Source: Zoogloea sp.
GTDB taxonomy: Bacteria; Pseudomonadota; Gammaproteobacteria; Burkholderiales; Rhodocyclaceae
Length of the DNA: 64,000 bases
NCBI GenBank assembly: GCA_016720685.1
Contig: JADKKC010000004.1
Coordinates: 39,078 to 103,077, forward strand
Direction of reading: 5' to 3'
Every line of letters starts with the position of its first letter. The stretch's first letter is position 1. The notes under the pieces are model-generated. The model was not told where the DNA came from. It was given only the letters and a program-made list of their open reading frames with translations, and ran no database searches. The translations under genes and the position numbers were made by a program. Positions 17,614-27,800 of the stretch are shown here, in pieces.

Positions 17614-20505
17614 ATGTCGAAGACCCTTCTTTCCGCCCCGCTCGCCACGCTCGAACAGGGCGACGACTTCATCCGTCGTCACCTCGGCCCCTGTGCCAAC
17701 GAGCTGCCGGCGCTGCTCGCCGCCATCGGTGTCGATTCCCTCGACACCCTGATCCAGCAAACCGTACCGGCCGGCATCCGCCTGCCCGCACCGCTGGCCC
17801 TCGGCGAACCAACGCCCGAACACGTCGCACTGGCACGCCTCAAGGCCATCGCCGGCAAGAACGTGATCAAGAAGTCTCTCATCGGCATGGGCTACTACGA
17901 CACCATCACGCCCAAGGTCATCCAGCGCAACGTGCTGGAAAATCCGGGCTGGTACACCGCCTACACGCCCTACCAGGCCGAAATTTCCCAGGGCCGCCTG
18001 GAAGCCCTGCTGAATTTCCAGCAGATGGTCATCGACCTCACCGGCCTCGAACTCGCCAACGCCTCGCTGCTCGACGAAGCCACCGCCGCGGCCGAAGCCA
18101 TGGCCATGGCCAGACGCATTTCCAAGGTCAAGAGCCAGTCCTTCTTCGTCGACGAAGGCGTTTTCCCCCAAACCCTCGACGTGGTCCGCACCCGTGCCGG
18201 CTACTTCGGTTTCGAGCTGATCGTCGGCCCCTCTGCCGAAGCCGCCCATCACGACGTGTTTGGCGCACTGCTGCAATACCCTGACGAAAGCGGCACCGTG
18301 GCCGATCTCTCGGCCCCGGTCGCCGGGCTCAAGGCCAAAGGCGCAGTCGTCGCCGTCGCCTCCGACCTGCTGGCCCTCGTGCTGCTCAAGTCGCCCGGCG
18401 AAATGGGTGCCGACATCGCCCTCGGCTCCACCCAGCGCTTCGGGGTCTCCCTCGGTTTCGGCGGCCCGCACGCAGCCTTCTTCGCCACCCGCGAAGCCCA
18501 CGTGCGTTCCATGCCGGGCCGCATCATCGGCGTCTCCAAGGACGCCCGCGGCAAGACTGCCCTGCGCATGACGCTGCAAACCCGCGAGCAGCACATCCGC
18601 CGCGAAAAGGCCAACTCCAACATCTGCACCTCGCAGGTGCTGCTGGCCAACATGGCCGGCATGTACGCCGTCTATCACGGCCCGGAAGGCCTGCGCACCA
18701 TTGCCGCGCGCGTCCACCGCCTCGCCGCCACACTGGCCGAAGGCCTGCAGCAGGCGGGCTTCGCCCTCGCCAGCAACACCTTCTTCGACACCCTGCAGGT
18801 TGAAACCGGTACGCGCAGTGCAGCCATTCATGCCGCCACCCAGGCCGCCGGCTACAACCTCCGCCACATCGATAGCCACGCCCTCGGCATCTCCATCGAC
18901 GAAAAAACATCCATTGATGACATCGCCGCCCTCCTCCGGGCCTTTGGCGCCAAAGCCGATGTGGCCGTGCTCGACGCCACCGTCGCCGCCCGCGGCGGCA
19001 ACCTGCCCGAAGCCCTGCTGCGCACCGATGCCATCCTCGCCCACCCGGTGTTCAACACCCACCACACCGAGCACGAGATGCTGCGCTATCTCAAGCGCCT
19101 GCAGAACCGCGACCTCGCGCTGGATCACTCGATGATCTCGCTGGGCTCATGCACCATGAAGCTCAACGCCACCAGCGAAATGATCCCGGTCACCTGGCCC
19201 GAGTTCGCCGACATCCACCCCTTCGCCCCGGCGGATCAAACCACCGGCTACCTCGAGATGATCGACGGCCTCGCCGCCCAGTTGCGCGAGATCACCGGCT
19301 TCGACGCCATCTGCATGCAGCCCAACTCCGGCGCCCAGGGCGAGTACGCCGGCCTCGTGGCGATCCGCCGCTACCACGCCGCCCGCGGCGACCACCACCG
19401 CACGGTATGCCTGATTCCCAGGTCGGCCCACGGCACCAACCCGGCTACCGCCCAAATGTGCGGCATGGACGTGGTGGTGGTCAATTGCGACGACAACGGC
19501 AACGTTGACGTCACCGACCTCCAGGCCAAGGCCGCACAGCACGCCGACAAGCTCGCCGCGCTGATGATCACCTACCCGTCCACCCACGGCGTGTTCGAGG
19601 AAGCCATCCGCGAGATCTGCGCCACCGTGCACCAGTACGGCGGCCAGGTGTACATGGACGGGGCCAACCTCAATGCCCAGGTCGGCCTCACCTCCCCCGC
19701 CATCATCGGCGCCGACGTGAGCCACATGAATCTGCACAAGACCTTCTGCATCCCCCATGGCGGCGGCGGGCCGGGCATGGGCCCGATTGGTCTCAAGACC
19801 CACCTCGCCCCCTTCATGGCCGACCACGTGGTCGCCGCCACCGGCACCGAAAACCGCCCTAATGCCGGCCAGGGCGCGGTATCCGCGGCCCAGTTCGGCT
19901 CGGCGAGCATCCTGCCGATCTCATGGATGTACATCACGATGATGGGCGGTCGCGGCCTCACCCGCGCCACCGAAGTAGCCATCCTCAACGCCAACTACGT
20001 GGCCAGCCAGCTGAAGGACCACTACCCCGTGGTCTACACAGGCAGCCAGGGCCGCGTCGCCCACGAGTGCATTCTTGATATCCGCCCGATCAAGGCGGCA
20101 ACCGGCATCTCCGAGGTCGATATCGCCAAGCGGCTTATGGACTACGGCTTCCACGCCCCGACCATGTCCTTCCCGGTGGCCGGCACCATCATGGTCGAGC
20201 CGACCGAATCCGAAGACAAGGGCGAGCTGGACCGCTTCATCGCCGCAATGATCGGCATCCGGAACGAGATCCGCGCCATCGAGGAAGGACGCATTCCGGC
20301 CGACAACAATCCCCTGAAGAACGCCCCGCACACCCAGGCCGACTTCATCGGAGACTGGAATCGCCCCTACTCCCGCACGGAAGCCGTTTTCCCGCTGCCG
20401 TGGGTGGGGGACAACAAGTTCTGGCCGAGCGTGAACCGCATCGACGACGTTTACGGCGACCGCAACCTGTTCTGTGCCTGCGTGCCGATGGACGAAATCG
20501 CCTGA
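17614..20505 (+). CDS. gcvP: Glycine dehydrogenase (decarboxylating), P protein
   Basis: GcvP is the PLP enzyme that decarboxylates glycine and loads the H protein. The 963-residue protein is the single-chain form with N- and C-terminal PLP-fold halves; the PLP lysine is K709 in NLHKTFCIPHGGGGPGMGP. Length is normal. It ends the gcv operon, with a strong terminator 20 nt after the stop codon. Confidence 0.99.
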   Translation: MSKTLLSAPLATLEQGDDFIRRHLGPCANELPALLAAIGVDSLDTLIQQTVPAGIRLPAPLALGEPTPEHVALARLKAIAGKNVIKKSLIGMGYYDTITPKVIQRNVLENPGWYTAYTPYQAEISQGRLEALLNFQQMVIDLTGLELANASLLDEATAAAEAMAMARRISKVKSQSFFVDEGVFPQTLDVVRTRAGYFGFELIVGPSAEAAHHDVFGALLQYPDESGTVADLSAPVAGLKAKGAVVAVASDLLALVLLKSPGEMGADIALGSTQRFGVSLGFGGPHAAFFATREAHVRSMPGRIIGVSKDARGKTALRMTLQTREQHIRREKANSNICTSQVLLANMAGMYAVYHGPEGLRTIAARVHRLAATLAEGLQQAGFALASNTFFDTLQVETGTRSAAIHAATQAAGYNLRHIDSHALGISIDEKTSIDDIAALLRAFGAKADVAVLDATVAARGGNLPEALLRTDAILAHPVFNTHHTEHEMLRYLKRLQNRDLALDHSMISLGSCTMKLNATSEMIPVTWPEFADIHPFAPADQTTGYLEMIDGLAAQLREITGFDAICMQPNSGAQGEYAGLVAIRRYHAARGDHHRTVCLIPRSAHGTNPATAQMCGMDVVVVNCDDNGNVDVTDLQAKAAQHADKLAALMITYPSTHGVFEEAIREICATVHQYGGQVYMDGANLNAQVGLTSPAIIGADVSHMNLHKTFCIPHGGGGPGMGPIGLKTHLAPFMADHVVAATGTENRPNAGQGAVSAAQFGSASILPISWMYITMMGGRGLTRATEVAILNANYVASQLKDHYPVVYTGSQGRVAHECILDIRPIKAATGISEVDIAKRLMDYGFHAPTMSFPVAGTIMVEPTESEDKGELDRFIAAMIGIRNEIRAIEEGRIPADNNPLKNAPHTQADFIGDWNRPYSRTEAVFPLPWVGDNKFWPSVNRIDDVYGDRNLFCACVPMDEIA

Positions 20506-20524
20506 ACCCGGCACTGCTGAAATC

Positions 20525-20564
20525 AAAAGGCCCGGCGGTCGTGATCGACCCCGGGCCTTTTTTT
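20525..20564. terminator. Bidirectional terminator between gcvP and the S1C protease gene
   Basis: AAAAGGCCCGG pairs with CCGGGCCTTTT around a 15-nt loop, with seven T residues on the plus strand and a matching A-run for the minus strand. It can serve gcvP and the convergent protease gene. Confidence 0.85.
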
Positions 20565-20587
20565 GCTGATTGGGCACCCGCCAGCCG

Positions 20588-21385
20588 TCAGGGCTTGATC
20601 AGCAGCTTGAGAAACGACACGGGAATTGCGTAGGAGATGCCCGACGGGTTCGTCAGCGCAGCCTCCTTGCTGCCCTTGATGAACACCATGTTGAGGATGC
20701 CCAGCACCTCACCGGTATGGGCATCGTAAAGAGGACTTCCGCTGTTGCCGGGGTAGGAAACGATATCCAGCTGGAGCACTGAATACCGTCCGCCGGACAG
20801 CCGGCGCACCGTCTGGCTGTCCAGTTGGCGCGACGAAGGAAGCGGCTGCCCTACGGGAGTAATTGCCGAAATGATGCCCTTGTGGGTAACCGGCACGATG
20901 CCAATGCTTCCACCAAGGGGAAAGCCTGTCAGGGCCACATCCTGCCCGTCCCGCACGGCATCCGAATCCCCCATACGCACGGCCGGCATCGGTGGCCCGT
21001 CAAAGCGCAACAGCGCCAGATCATGATCCGGGTCGGACATTTCCTTCTTTATCGGTTTCGCCATGAACCGTTCAGAAGCACGTTCGGCATTCGGAAAGAC
21101 GATCACAAGCTTCTCGTTCTCGTCGCCCTCCGGTGCGGCCTGAACCACATGGGCATTCGTCACAATCTGATTGCCGTCGCCAACGACAAAGCCGGTACCC
21201 AGAAAGCGAAAACGCGGATTGCGGAGCACTGAAACCGTTCCGACCGCCACCACCGAACGCTTGATCTCGGCAACCGTATCGGGAAAGTCAGCCCACGCAG
21301 GCACAGCCGAAAGCAGCGTAAAACCACACACCCCGACAACGAACACGCGGCGCAGGCGCGCTTGCGTCGCCTGGAATTGCTTCAC
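20588..21385 (-). CDS. Periplasmic trypsin-like serine protease (S1C family, no PDZ domain)
   Basis: The 265-residue protein has an N-terminal signal peptide (hydrophobic 13-32, likely cleaved after AWA) and a trypsin-like fold. The catalytic triad is visible: H79 in TNAHVV, D122 in DHDLALLRF, S215 in GNSGSPL. Unlike DegP/DegS it has no PDZ domain, so it is a short HtrA-like enzyme. A role in envelope quality control or signalling is inferred. It lies just downstream of the lytic transglycosylase gene with a 4-nt overlap. Confidence 0.88.
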   Translation of the reverse strand: MKQFQATQARLRRVFVVGVCGFTLLSAVPAWADFPDTVAEIKRSVVAVGTVSVLRNPRFRFLGTGFVVGDGNQIVTNAHVVQAAPEGDENEKLVIVFPNAERASERFMAKPIKKEMSDPDHDLALLRFDGPPMPAVRMGDSDAVRDGQDVALTGFPLGGSIGIVPVTHKGIISAITPVGQPLPSSRQLDSQTVRRLSGGRYSVLQLDIVSYPGNSGSPLYDAHTGEVLGILNMVFIKGSKEAALTNPSGISYAIPVSFLKLLIKP

Positions 21386-22281
21386 GGGCTGACCACCTTG
21401 AGTGCCTGCAAAGCCGGCGACGCGCCCACAAGCCGGGCGTCGAACGGATGCTCCGTGCGGGGAAAGAAAGCCAGGATGCGCTTCACGTAGTTCTGGGTTT
21501 CCTTGTAGGGCGGAACGCCACGATAGCGATCCACCGCGCCTTCGCCAGCGTTGTAGCCGGCCACGGCGAGCGCCACATTGCCGCGGTAGTAGGCCAGGAG
21601 CCAGCGCAGGTAAGCAAGGCCGCCCTTGATGTTCTCGACCGGGTCGAAACTGTCCTTCACATTGAAACGGCTGGCCGTTTCAGGGATCAGTTGCATCACA
21701 CCCATCGCATTCTTGGGCGACAGCGCATTGGAATCGAAATTGGATTCGGTCGTGGCGATGGCTAGCGCCAGCCGGGGCTCGATGGAAAACCGCGGCGCCA
21801 GCATGGTGACCAGTTCGACCACCCGCTTCTTGCGCTCGGGAAGCGACGCCAGATATTTTTGCGTATCCCAGCCATCCCGCGTGCTGAACGCCCATTCGAC
21901 CGAACGTGCCTTCAGGCACTCCGGTACTGCACCGGTGTAATCGCCAACCAGGCGACGAGCCTTTTCAGCCCCGCCATGGCCTTTGACCATGGCCATTTCG
22001 AACAGGGTTGCGGCGTATCCGTCGTCCCTCCCGACACCGCGGCCGTTGGCATACATCCAGCCAAGGTTGTACATCGCCTCGGCACTGCCGGTTCGGACCG
22101 CATCGCAATACAGCTCCGCCGCCCGTTCGGGCTCGCGGGGCACGCCTTCCCCGTGCTCGTAGGCAAGCGCTAGCTCGACGAGTTGCCGGCCATCGGCGAC
22201 ATCGGTCTCGGCCGCCGTTGCAAGGTGCGCAGTGCCCGCCAGGCCAATGCCCAGCAGAACAACGGAAAGAATCTTCTTCAT
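21382..22281 (-). CDS. Lytic transglycosylase (SLT domain) with Sel1-like repeats
   Basis: The 299-residue exported protein has a signal peptide (1-24), two Sel1-like repeats (about 30-110, e.g. AEAMYNLGWMYANGRGV), and a C-terminal SLT domain with the catalytic glutamate E179 in ATTESNFD and the family segment MGVMQLIPETASRF. It would cut peptidoglycan, perhaps to open room for an export machine. An ATG at 22290 would add three residues. It follows the UDP-sugar dehydrogenase gene by 26 nt and may be co-transcribed with the polysaccharide genes. Confidence 0.88.
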   Translation of the reverse strand: MKKILSVVLLGIGLAGTAHLATAAETDVADGRQLVELALAYEHGEGVPREPERAAELYCDAVRTGSAEAMYNLGWMYANGRGVGRDDGYAATLFEMAMVKGHGGAEKARRLVGDYTGAVPECLKARSVEWAFSTRDGWDTQKYLASLPERKKRVVELVTMLAPRFSIEPRLALAIATTESNFDSNALSPKNAMGVMQLIPETASRFNVKDSFDPVENIKGGLAYLRWLLAYYRGNVALAVAGYNAGEGAVDRYRGVPPYKETQNYVKRILAFFPRTEHPFDARLVGASPALQALKVVSP

Positions 22282-22307
22282 GCGCACCATGCTACGCCGC
22301 TTGCCGC

Positions 22308-23588
<1,281 letters not shown>

Positions 23589-23626
23589 TTACTCGTTCCT
23601 GATTTTAATACTAAAAATTTATCTGG

Positions 23627-26416
23627 TCAGAGGGTCGCGCGAAGCTTGTCGATCTCGGCACGGAGCGGGGAATTGTCGGTTGCGCCCTTCTGCGCTTCAT
23701 CGAGCGCCTTGCGCGCACCGTCCTTGTCACCGCTCTTGGCGAGGGCCCGGGCAAGGCTCACATGCAACTGGGGCAGCTTCGGCCCGAGGCTGACAGCCTT
23801 CTTGAGAAGCTCGGTTGCCTTGGCGGCGTCACCGCTCTCAAGGTACAGAACACCCAGCGTATCAAGCACGATCGGGCTGTTCGGCGCCAGCGCGACCGCC
23901 TGCTCGGCAATGCTGATCGCACTCTTGTCGTTCACCTTGCCCAGCGCCCAGGCCAGATTGTTGAGAATCATGGGATTCTTGGGTGCAAGTTCGAGCATCT
24001 GGCGATATTGCTGCACGGCAAGATCGTACTTCTGCTCGGCAAGGCTGCGTTCGGCAAGGTAGGTTCGAACGACCAGATCCTTCGGATTGGCCTTGACCCA
24101 TTCGGTCGCCTGCCTGGCCGCCTCGCTCCCCTGGCCGGCAGCGATCCGGGCCGAGTGGAGCCGGACGAAGGACTGCGGGCTCTTGTCGCGCTTGTAGGCC
24201 TCGATATGGGCGTTAACCGCTTCAGCCTTTTTGCCCGTTGCCGCCAGCAGTTCGCCTTCAAGAACGAAACCGACAGCAGCATCCTTCCGCTGTTTCTGGA
24301 TGTCTTTGGCAATAGCGATTGCTGCATCGCCACGCTTGCTGTTGAGCAAAAGTGCGATCAGGCGTTGCTGGGCTTCAACCGCATCGGGCTTGATGACCAG
24401 GGCCTTGCGCAAGCTCTGCTCGGCACCCGACAAATCCTTGGAAGCGGCCTGAAGGTCGGCCAGAGCAACCAGCGGTGCCGGCGACCCGGGCAGGCGCGCA
24501 CTGAGTTTGGTGTAGGTGCTCAAGGCCTGCTGCATTTCGCCAGCGGCAACCTGGGCGCGACCGAGCAGTTCGAGCACGCTCGGTTCGTCCGGTGAAGCAA
24601 CCGAAGCCTCCTGGGCCAGCTGCAGTGCCCGTTTCGGATCCCCGCTCTGCACCAGCATGCGCACCAGCGCCATGCGGATCGGCAGCGCCGTCGGCACAGC
24701 CGCGAGCCCCTTGTCGAGCAGAGCCTGCACATCCCTGGGCTGGGAACCGGTCGTGGCCAGGAATTCGGCGTACTGGAGATAGGCCTGGGACGACTTGGGA
24801 TTCTTCGCGATGAAGTCGTCGTAGCGCTTGCGGGCCGCCTCGACCTGCTTGTCGGCGATGTCGAGGCGGGCCAGATTGGCGACGGCCGGGAGGAAGTCAG
24901 GCTTGAGCTCGAGCGCCCGGGCAAAGGCCTTGCGCGCACCTGCCGCATCCCGGCTGGCAAGCAACACGCCCCCCTTCATGTTGTGGGTAACAGGGTCGTC
25001 CGGTTTTTTCTTTTCGAGCACCTGTACCGCAGCCATCGCCTTGGGGATCTCATTGCGGCGCAGGTGGGCCATGATCAGCGTGATGTCGGCCTGGATGCTG
25101 TCGGAATCCAGTGCCGAGGCGGCCTCGAGATCATGGAAGGCTTGTTCGGTTTCGCCACCGGCCAGCCTCGACACACCCAGGCGAGTACGGTACTGAGCGT
25201 TCTTGGGATCGGCGGCGGTAGCGCGGCCGAAATATTCCTCGGAGCGGGTGAAGTCACCGTTCATCGCATAGACCTGACCTGCCAGGTTCAGCAAGCCGAC
25301 ATCGTCGCTACGATCCTTGAGCAGCGGCTGCAGGGCCTCGAGCGCCCGGCCCGGCTCGCGCATGCCGACGTAGGTGGACACAAGCAGCCGCCGCGCCAGC
25401 AGAAGATTGGGCTGCCGCCCAATGACCTTATTGAGATTTTCCTGGGCCTGGACGAAGTCCTGACGCTGCAACTGGAGCGTAGCCGCCAGCAGTTGCGCCG
25501 GGACATAGTCGGGCGCGCTTCGCAATACCTGCTGGATGCCCTCGTAAGCCTCGGTGGTTTTGCCATTACGAACGTTGACGTAGGACTGCAGATACACCGC
25601 CAGGGGGTGTCCACCCAGCGCCTTGCGCATATCGGTAACCTTGGCCTGGGCCGCTTCCAGCTTGTTCTGGCGCAAAAGCACGGAGACAAGATTCTGGTGG
25701 GCGGCGACATCCGTCGGCTTTTCGGCGATGACCGCCTCGTAAGCAGACACGGCTTCGTCGAACCGGTTGAGTGCCAGCATGATGTCGCCGCGCAGCGAGT
25801 TGGCCTCGGCGAGCTTCGGCGCTTCCTTCAGAACGCCATCCACGTCGACCAGCGCACCTTCGAGGTCACGACCGAGAGCGCGCGTACGTGCGAGTCCGAC
25901 CCGGGCCAGGGCATAGCCGGGGGATTCCTTCAGGGCCGCATTCAAGGCCGCCGCGCCCTCTTCACGCTTGCCCCGTCCCAACAGGTCGAGACCCTGGGTC
26001 GTCAGCAGGGCGGCGCGCGCCTCGGGCTGCTTGAGCTGACGACTGGTCAGCAGGCTGTCGATCTTGTCGCCCTGGCCGGATGCCAGCAGGGCCTTGGCCA
26101 GAATCGGAACAACGTCATCGGCGGAATAGCCGGCGTCCAGCGCGCGGGTCAGTTCCTTTTCAGCGCCGGGATAATCGGCCTGTTCGAAATAAAGCTTGCC
26201 GAGCAGATAGCGGGCTTCGCCGATATCCGGGTTTTTCTGCAGCGCATTCTTGAGCTGGATCGTGGCCGCATTGCGGTCATTCTTGGCGATGTATTCCTTG
26301 GCGGAAGTAACCATCGACTCCGGGCTGGCGCCGCATGCGGCGAGAAGCAAGGCGCACAGCGTGCTGACGGCGACATTCCTGACTTTGTTGCGCTTGGTTT
26401 GGGCGCGCATCTGCAT
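23627..26416 (-). CDS. prsT: PEP-CTERM system TPR-repeat lipoprotein PrsT
   Basis: The protein (about 930 residues) has a lipoprotein signal ending in LLLAAC (C28) and then about 20 tetratricopeptide repeats to the C-terminus. Proteins of this build are found only with the XrtA/exosortase exopolysaccharide loci and are thought to act in the periplasm or outer membrane during polymer or protein export. The start is set at ATG 26416, 3 nt after an AAGGA ribosome site; an ATG at 26410 or a GTG at 26431 overlapping the prsR stop are alternatives. It is downstream of prsK-prsR. Confidence 0.92.
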   Translation of the reverse strand: MQMRAQTKRNKVRNVAVSTLCALLLAACGASPESMVTSAKEYIAKNDRNAATIQLKNALQKNPDIGEARYLLGKLYFEQADYPGAEKELTRALDAGYSADDVVPILAKALLASGQGDKIDSLLTSRQLKQPEARAALLTTQGLDLLGRGKREEGAAALNAALKESPGYALARVGLARTRALGRDLEGALVDVDGVLKEAPKLAEANSLRGDIMLALNRFDEAVSAYEAVIAEKPTDVAAHQNLVSVLLRQNKLEAAQAKVTDMRKALGGHPLAVYLQSYVNVRNGKTTEAYEGIQQVLRSAPDYVPAQLLAATLQLQRQDFVQAQENLNKVIGRQPNLLLARRLLVSTYVGMREPGRALEALQPLLKDRSDDVGLLNLAGQVYAMNGDFTRSEEYFGRATAADPKNAQYRTRLGVSRLAGGETEQAFHDLEAASALDSDSIQADITLIMAHLRRNEIPKAMAAVQVLEKKKPDDPVTHNMKGGVLLASRDAAGARKAFARALELKPDFLPAVANLARLDIADKQVEAARKRYDDFIAKNPKSSQAYLQYAEFLATTGSQPRDVQALLDKGLAAVPTALPIRMALVRMLVQSGDPKRALQLAQEASVASPDEPSVLELLGRAQVAAGEMQQALSTYTKLSARLPGSPAPLVALADLQAASKDLSGAEQSLRKALVIKPDAVEAQQRLIALLLNSKRGDAAIAIAKDIQKQRKDAAVGFVLEGELLAATGKKAEAVNAHIEAYKRDKSPQSFVRLHSARIAAGQGSEAARQATEWVKANPKDLVVRTYLAERSLAEQKYDLAVQQYRQMLELAPKNPMILNNLAWALGKVNDKSAISIAEQAVALAPNSPIVLDTLGVLYLESGDAAKATELLKKAVSLGPKLPQLHVSLARALAKSGDKDGARKALDEAQKGATDNSPLRAEIDKLRATL

Positions 26417-26427
26417 GGTTCCTTGAA

Positions 26428-27795
26428 TCACGTTGAAGTCTCTTTCTTGATTCCGAAGCGGTTCATCAAATCGTAGAGCGTGGGACGGCTGATGCCGAGC
26501 ACCTCGGCCGCGCGGGCCACGTTGCCGTTCACCCTGGCGATCACCCTGACGACGGCCCGACGTTCAGCCTCTTCGCGCACGACACGCAGATTCAGTGCCT
26601 CGAGCGCCTCATCGGTATTCACATCGAGGCCGACATCGTCGGCTGAAATGCAGTTTCCATCGGCCATGATGACCGCACGCTTGATTGCGTTTTCCAGCTC
26701 GCGGATGTTGCCGGGCCAGCGGTGGGATTCAATGCTTTGCACCGCGTCATCGGTCAGGCTCATGGAGCCGCGACCATGATCACCGGCGAAGCGCTGCACA
26801 AAGGCGTGGGCGAGCAGTACTGCATCGCCGTCGCGATCACGCAAGGCGGGAATGTCGACAATGATCTCGGCAAGGCGGTAGTAGAGGTCTTCCCGGAAAC
26901 GTCCGGCCTGGATCAGCCCCTTGACGTCCTGGTGGGTGGCACAAACGATGCGCACATCCACCGGAATCTCGTCACGGCCGCCGATCCGCTCGATAACCCG
27001 CTCCTGCAGAAAACGCAGCAGCTTGGCCTGCAGCGGCATCGGGAGATCGCCGATTTCGTCGAGGAACAGTGTGCCCTTGTTGGCAACCTCGATCTTGCCG
27101 AGGGTCTGCTTGACGGCACCGGTGAAAGCGCCTTTTTCGTAACCGAAAAGTTCGCTTTCAAGGAGATTTTCGGGGATGGCGGCGCAGTTGATGGCAACGA
27201 AACGTTCGTTCCGGCGCGGCGACAATTCATGCAGACCGCGTGCCAGCACCTCCTTGCCGGTACCACTCTCGCCCAGGAGCATGACGGTCACGTTTGCCGA
27301 CGAGACCTTTTCGATGAGCCGGCACACCTTCAGCATTCCTGCATCGCGGGTGATGACGCCGGACAGCGCACTGCCCTGCTGGACTTTCAGGCGCCGGTTG
27401 TCCTGCTGCAGATCGTAGAGGCGCAAGGCGCGGTCGAGGGTCAAGGCCAGAAGCTCGGGCTCGAAAGGCTTGGCAAAGAAGTCGTAGGCTCCCATTCCCA
27501 CGGCGCGCACCGCGTTTTCGCGGTCGTGCTGACCGGTCAGGACAACGACCTTGGTATCCGGTGCAAGGGCCAGAATCTCGCCCAGCAGCCGAAAACCTTC
27601 GGTTACGTCATCGGGGGCAGGCGGCAAGCCGAGATCCATTGTGACAATGGCCGGCTCATGACGCCGCAATTGCGCGATGGCTTCTTCGCGGTTGCTCGCA
27701 ACCACCGTTTCGAACTGGTCAAAAGCCCAGCGCATCTGCTTTTGCAGCGCCGGATCGTCTTCGACGATCAACAAGGTCCTGCGTTTATCAGTCAT
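26428..27795 (-). CDS. prsR: PEP-CTERM-box sigma-54 response regulator PrsR
   Basis: PrsR is the NtrC-family partner of PrsK. The 455-residue protein has a receiver domain with phospho-acceptor D54, an AAA+ domain with Walker A GESGTGKEV and the sigma-54 contact loop GAFTGA, and a Fis-type helix-turn-helix (LGISRPTLYDLMNRFGI). In Zoogloea-like bacteria PrsK/PrsR with RpoN activates PEP-CTERM genes required for floc formation. It lies 5 nt after prsK. Confidence 0.95.
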   Translation of the reverse strand: MTDKRRTLLIVEDDPALQKQMRWAFDQFETVVASNREEAIAQLRRHEPAIVTMDLGLPPAPDDVTEGFRLLGEILALAPDTKVVVLTGQHDRENAVRAVGMGAYDFFAKPFEPELLALTLDRALRLYDLQQDNRRLKVQQGSALSGVITRDAGMLKVCRLIEKVSSANVTVMLLGESGTGKEVLARGLHELSPRRNERFVAINCAAIPENLLESELFGYEKGAFTGAVKQTLGKIEVANKGTLFLDEIGDLPMPLQAKLLRFLQERVIERIGGRDEIPVDVRIVCATHQDVKGLIQAGRFREDLYYRLAEIIVDIPALRDRDGDAVLLAHAFVQRFAGDHGRGSMSLTDDAVQSIESHRWPGNIRELENAIKRAVIMADGNCISADDVGLDVNTDEALEALNLRVVREEAERRAVVRVIARVNGNVARAAEVLGISRPTLYDLMNRFGIKKETST

Positions 27796-27800
27796 ATCCC

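Noticed and set aside
17062..19128. Long minus-strand open frame (688 codons) opposite gcvH and gcvP
   Set aside because: Antisense shadow of gcvP; no recognisable domain.
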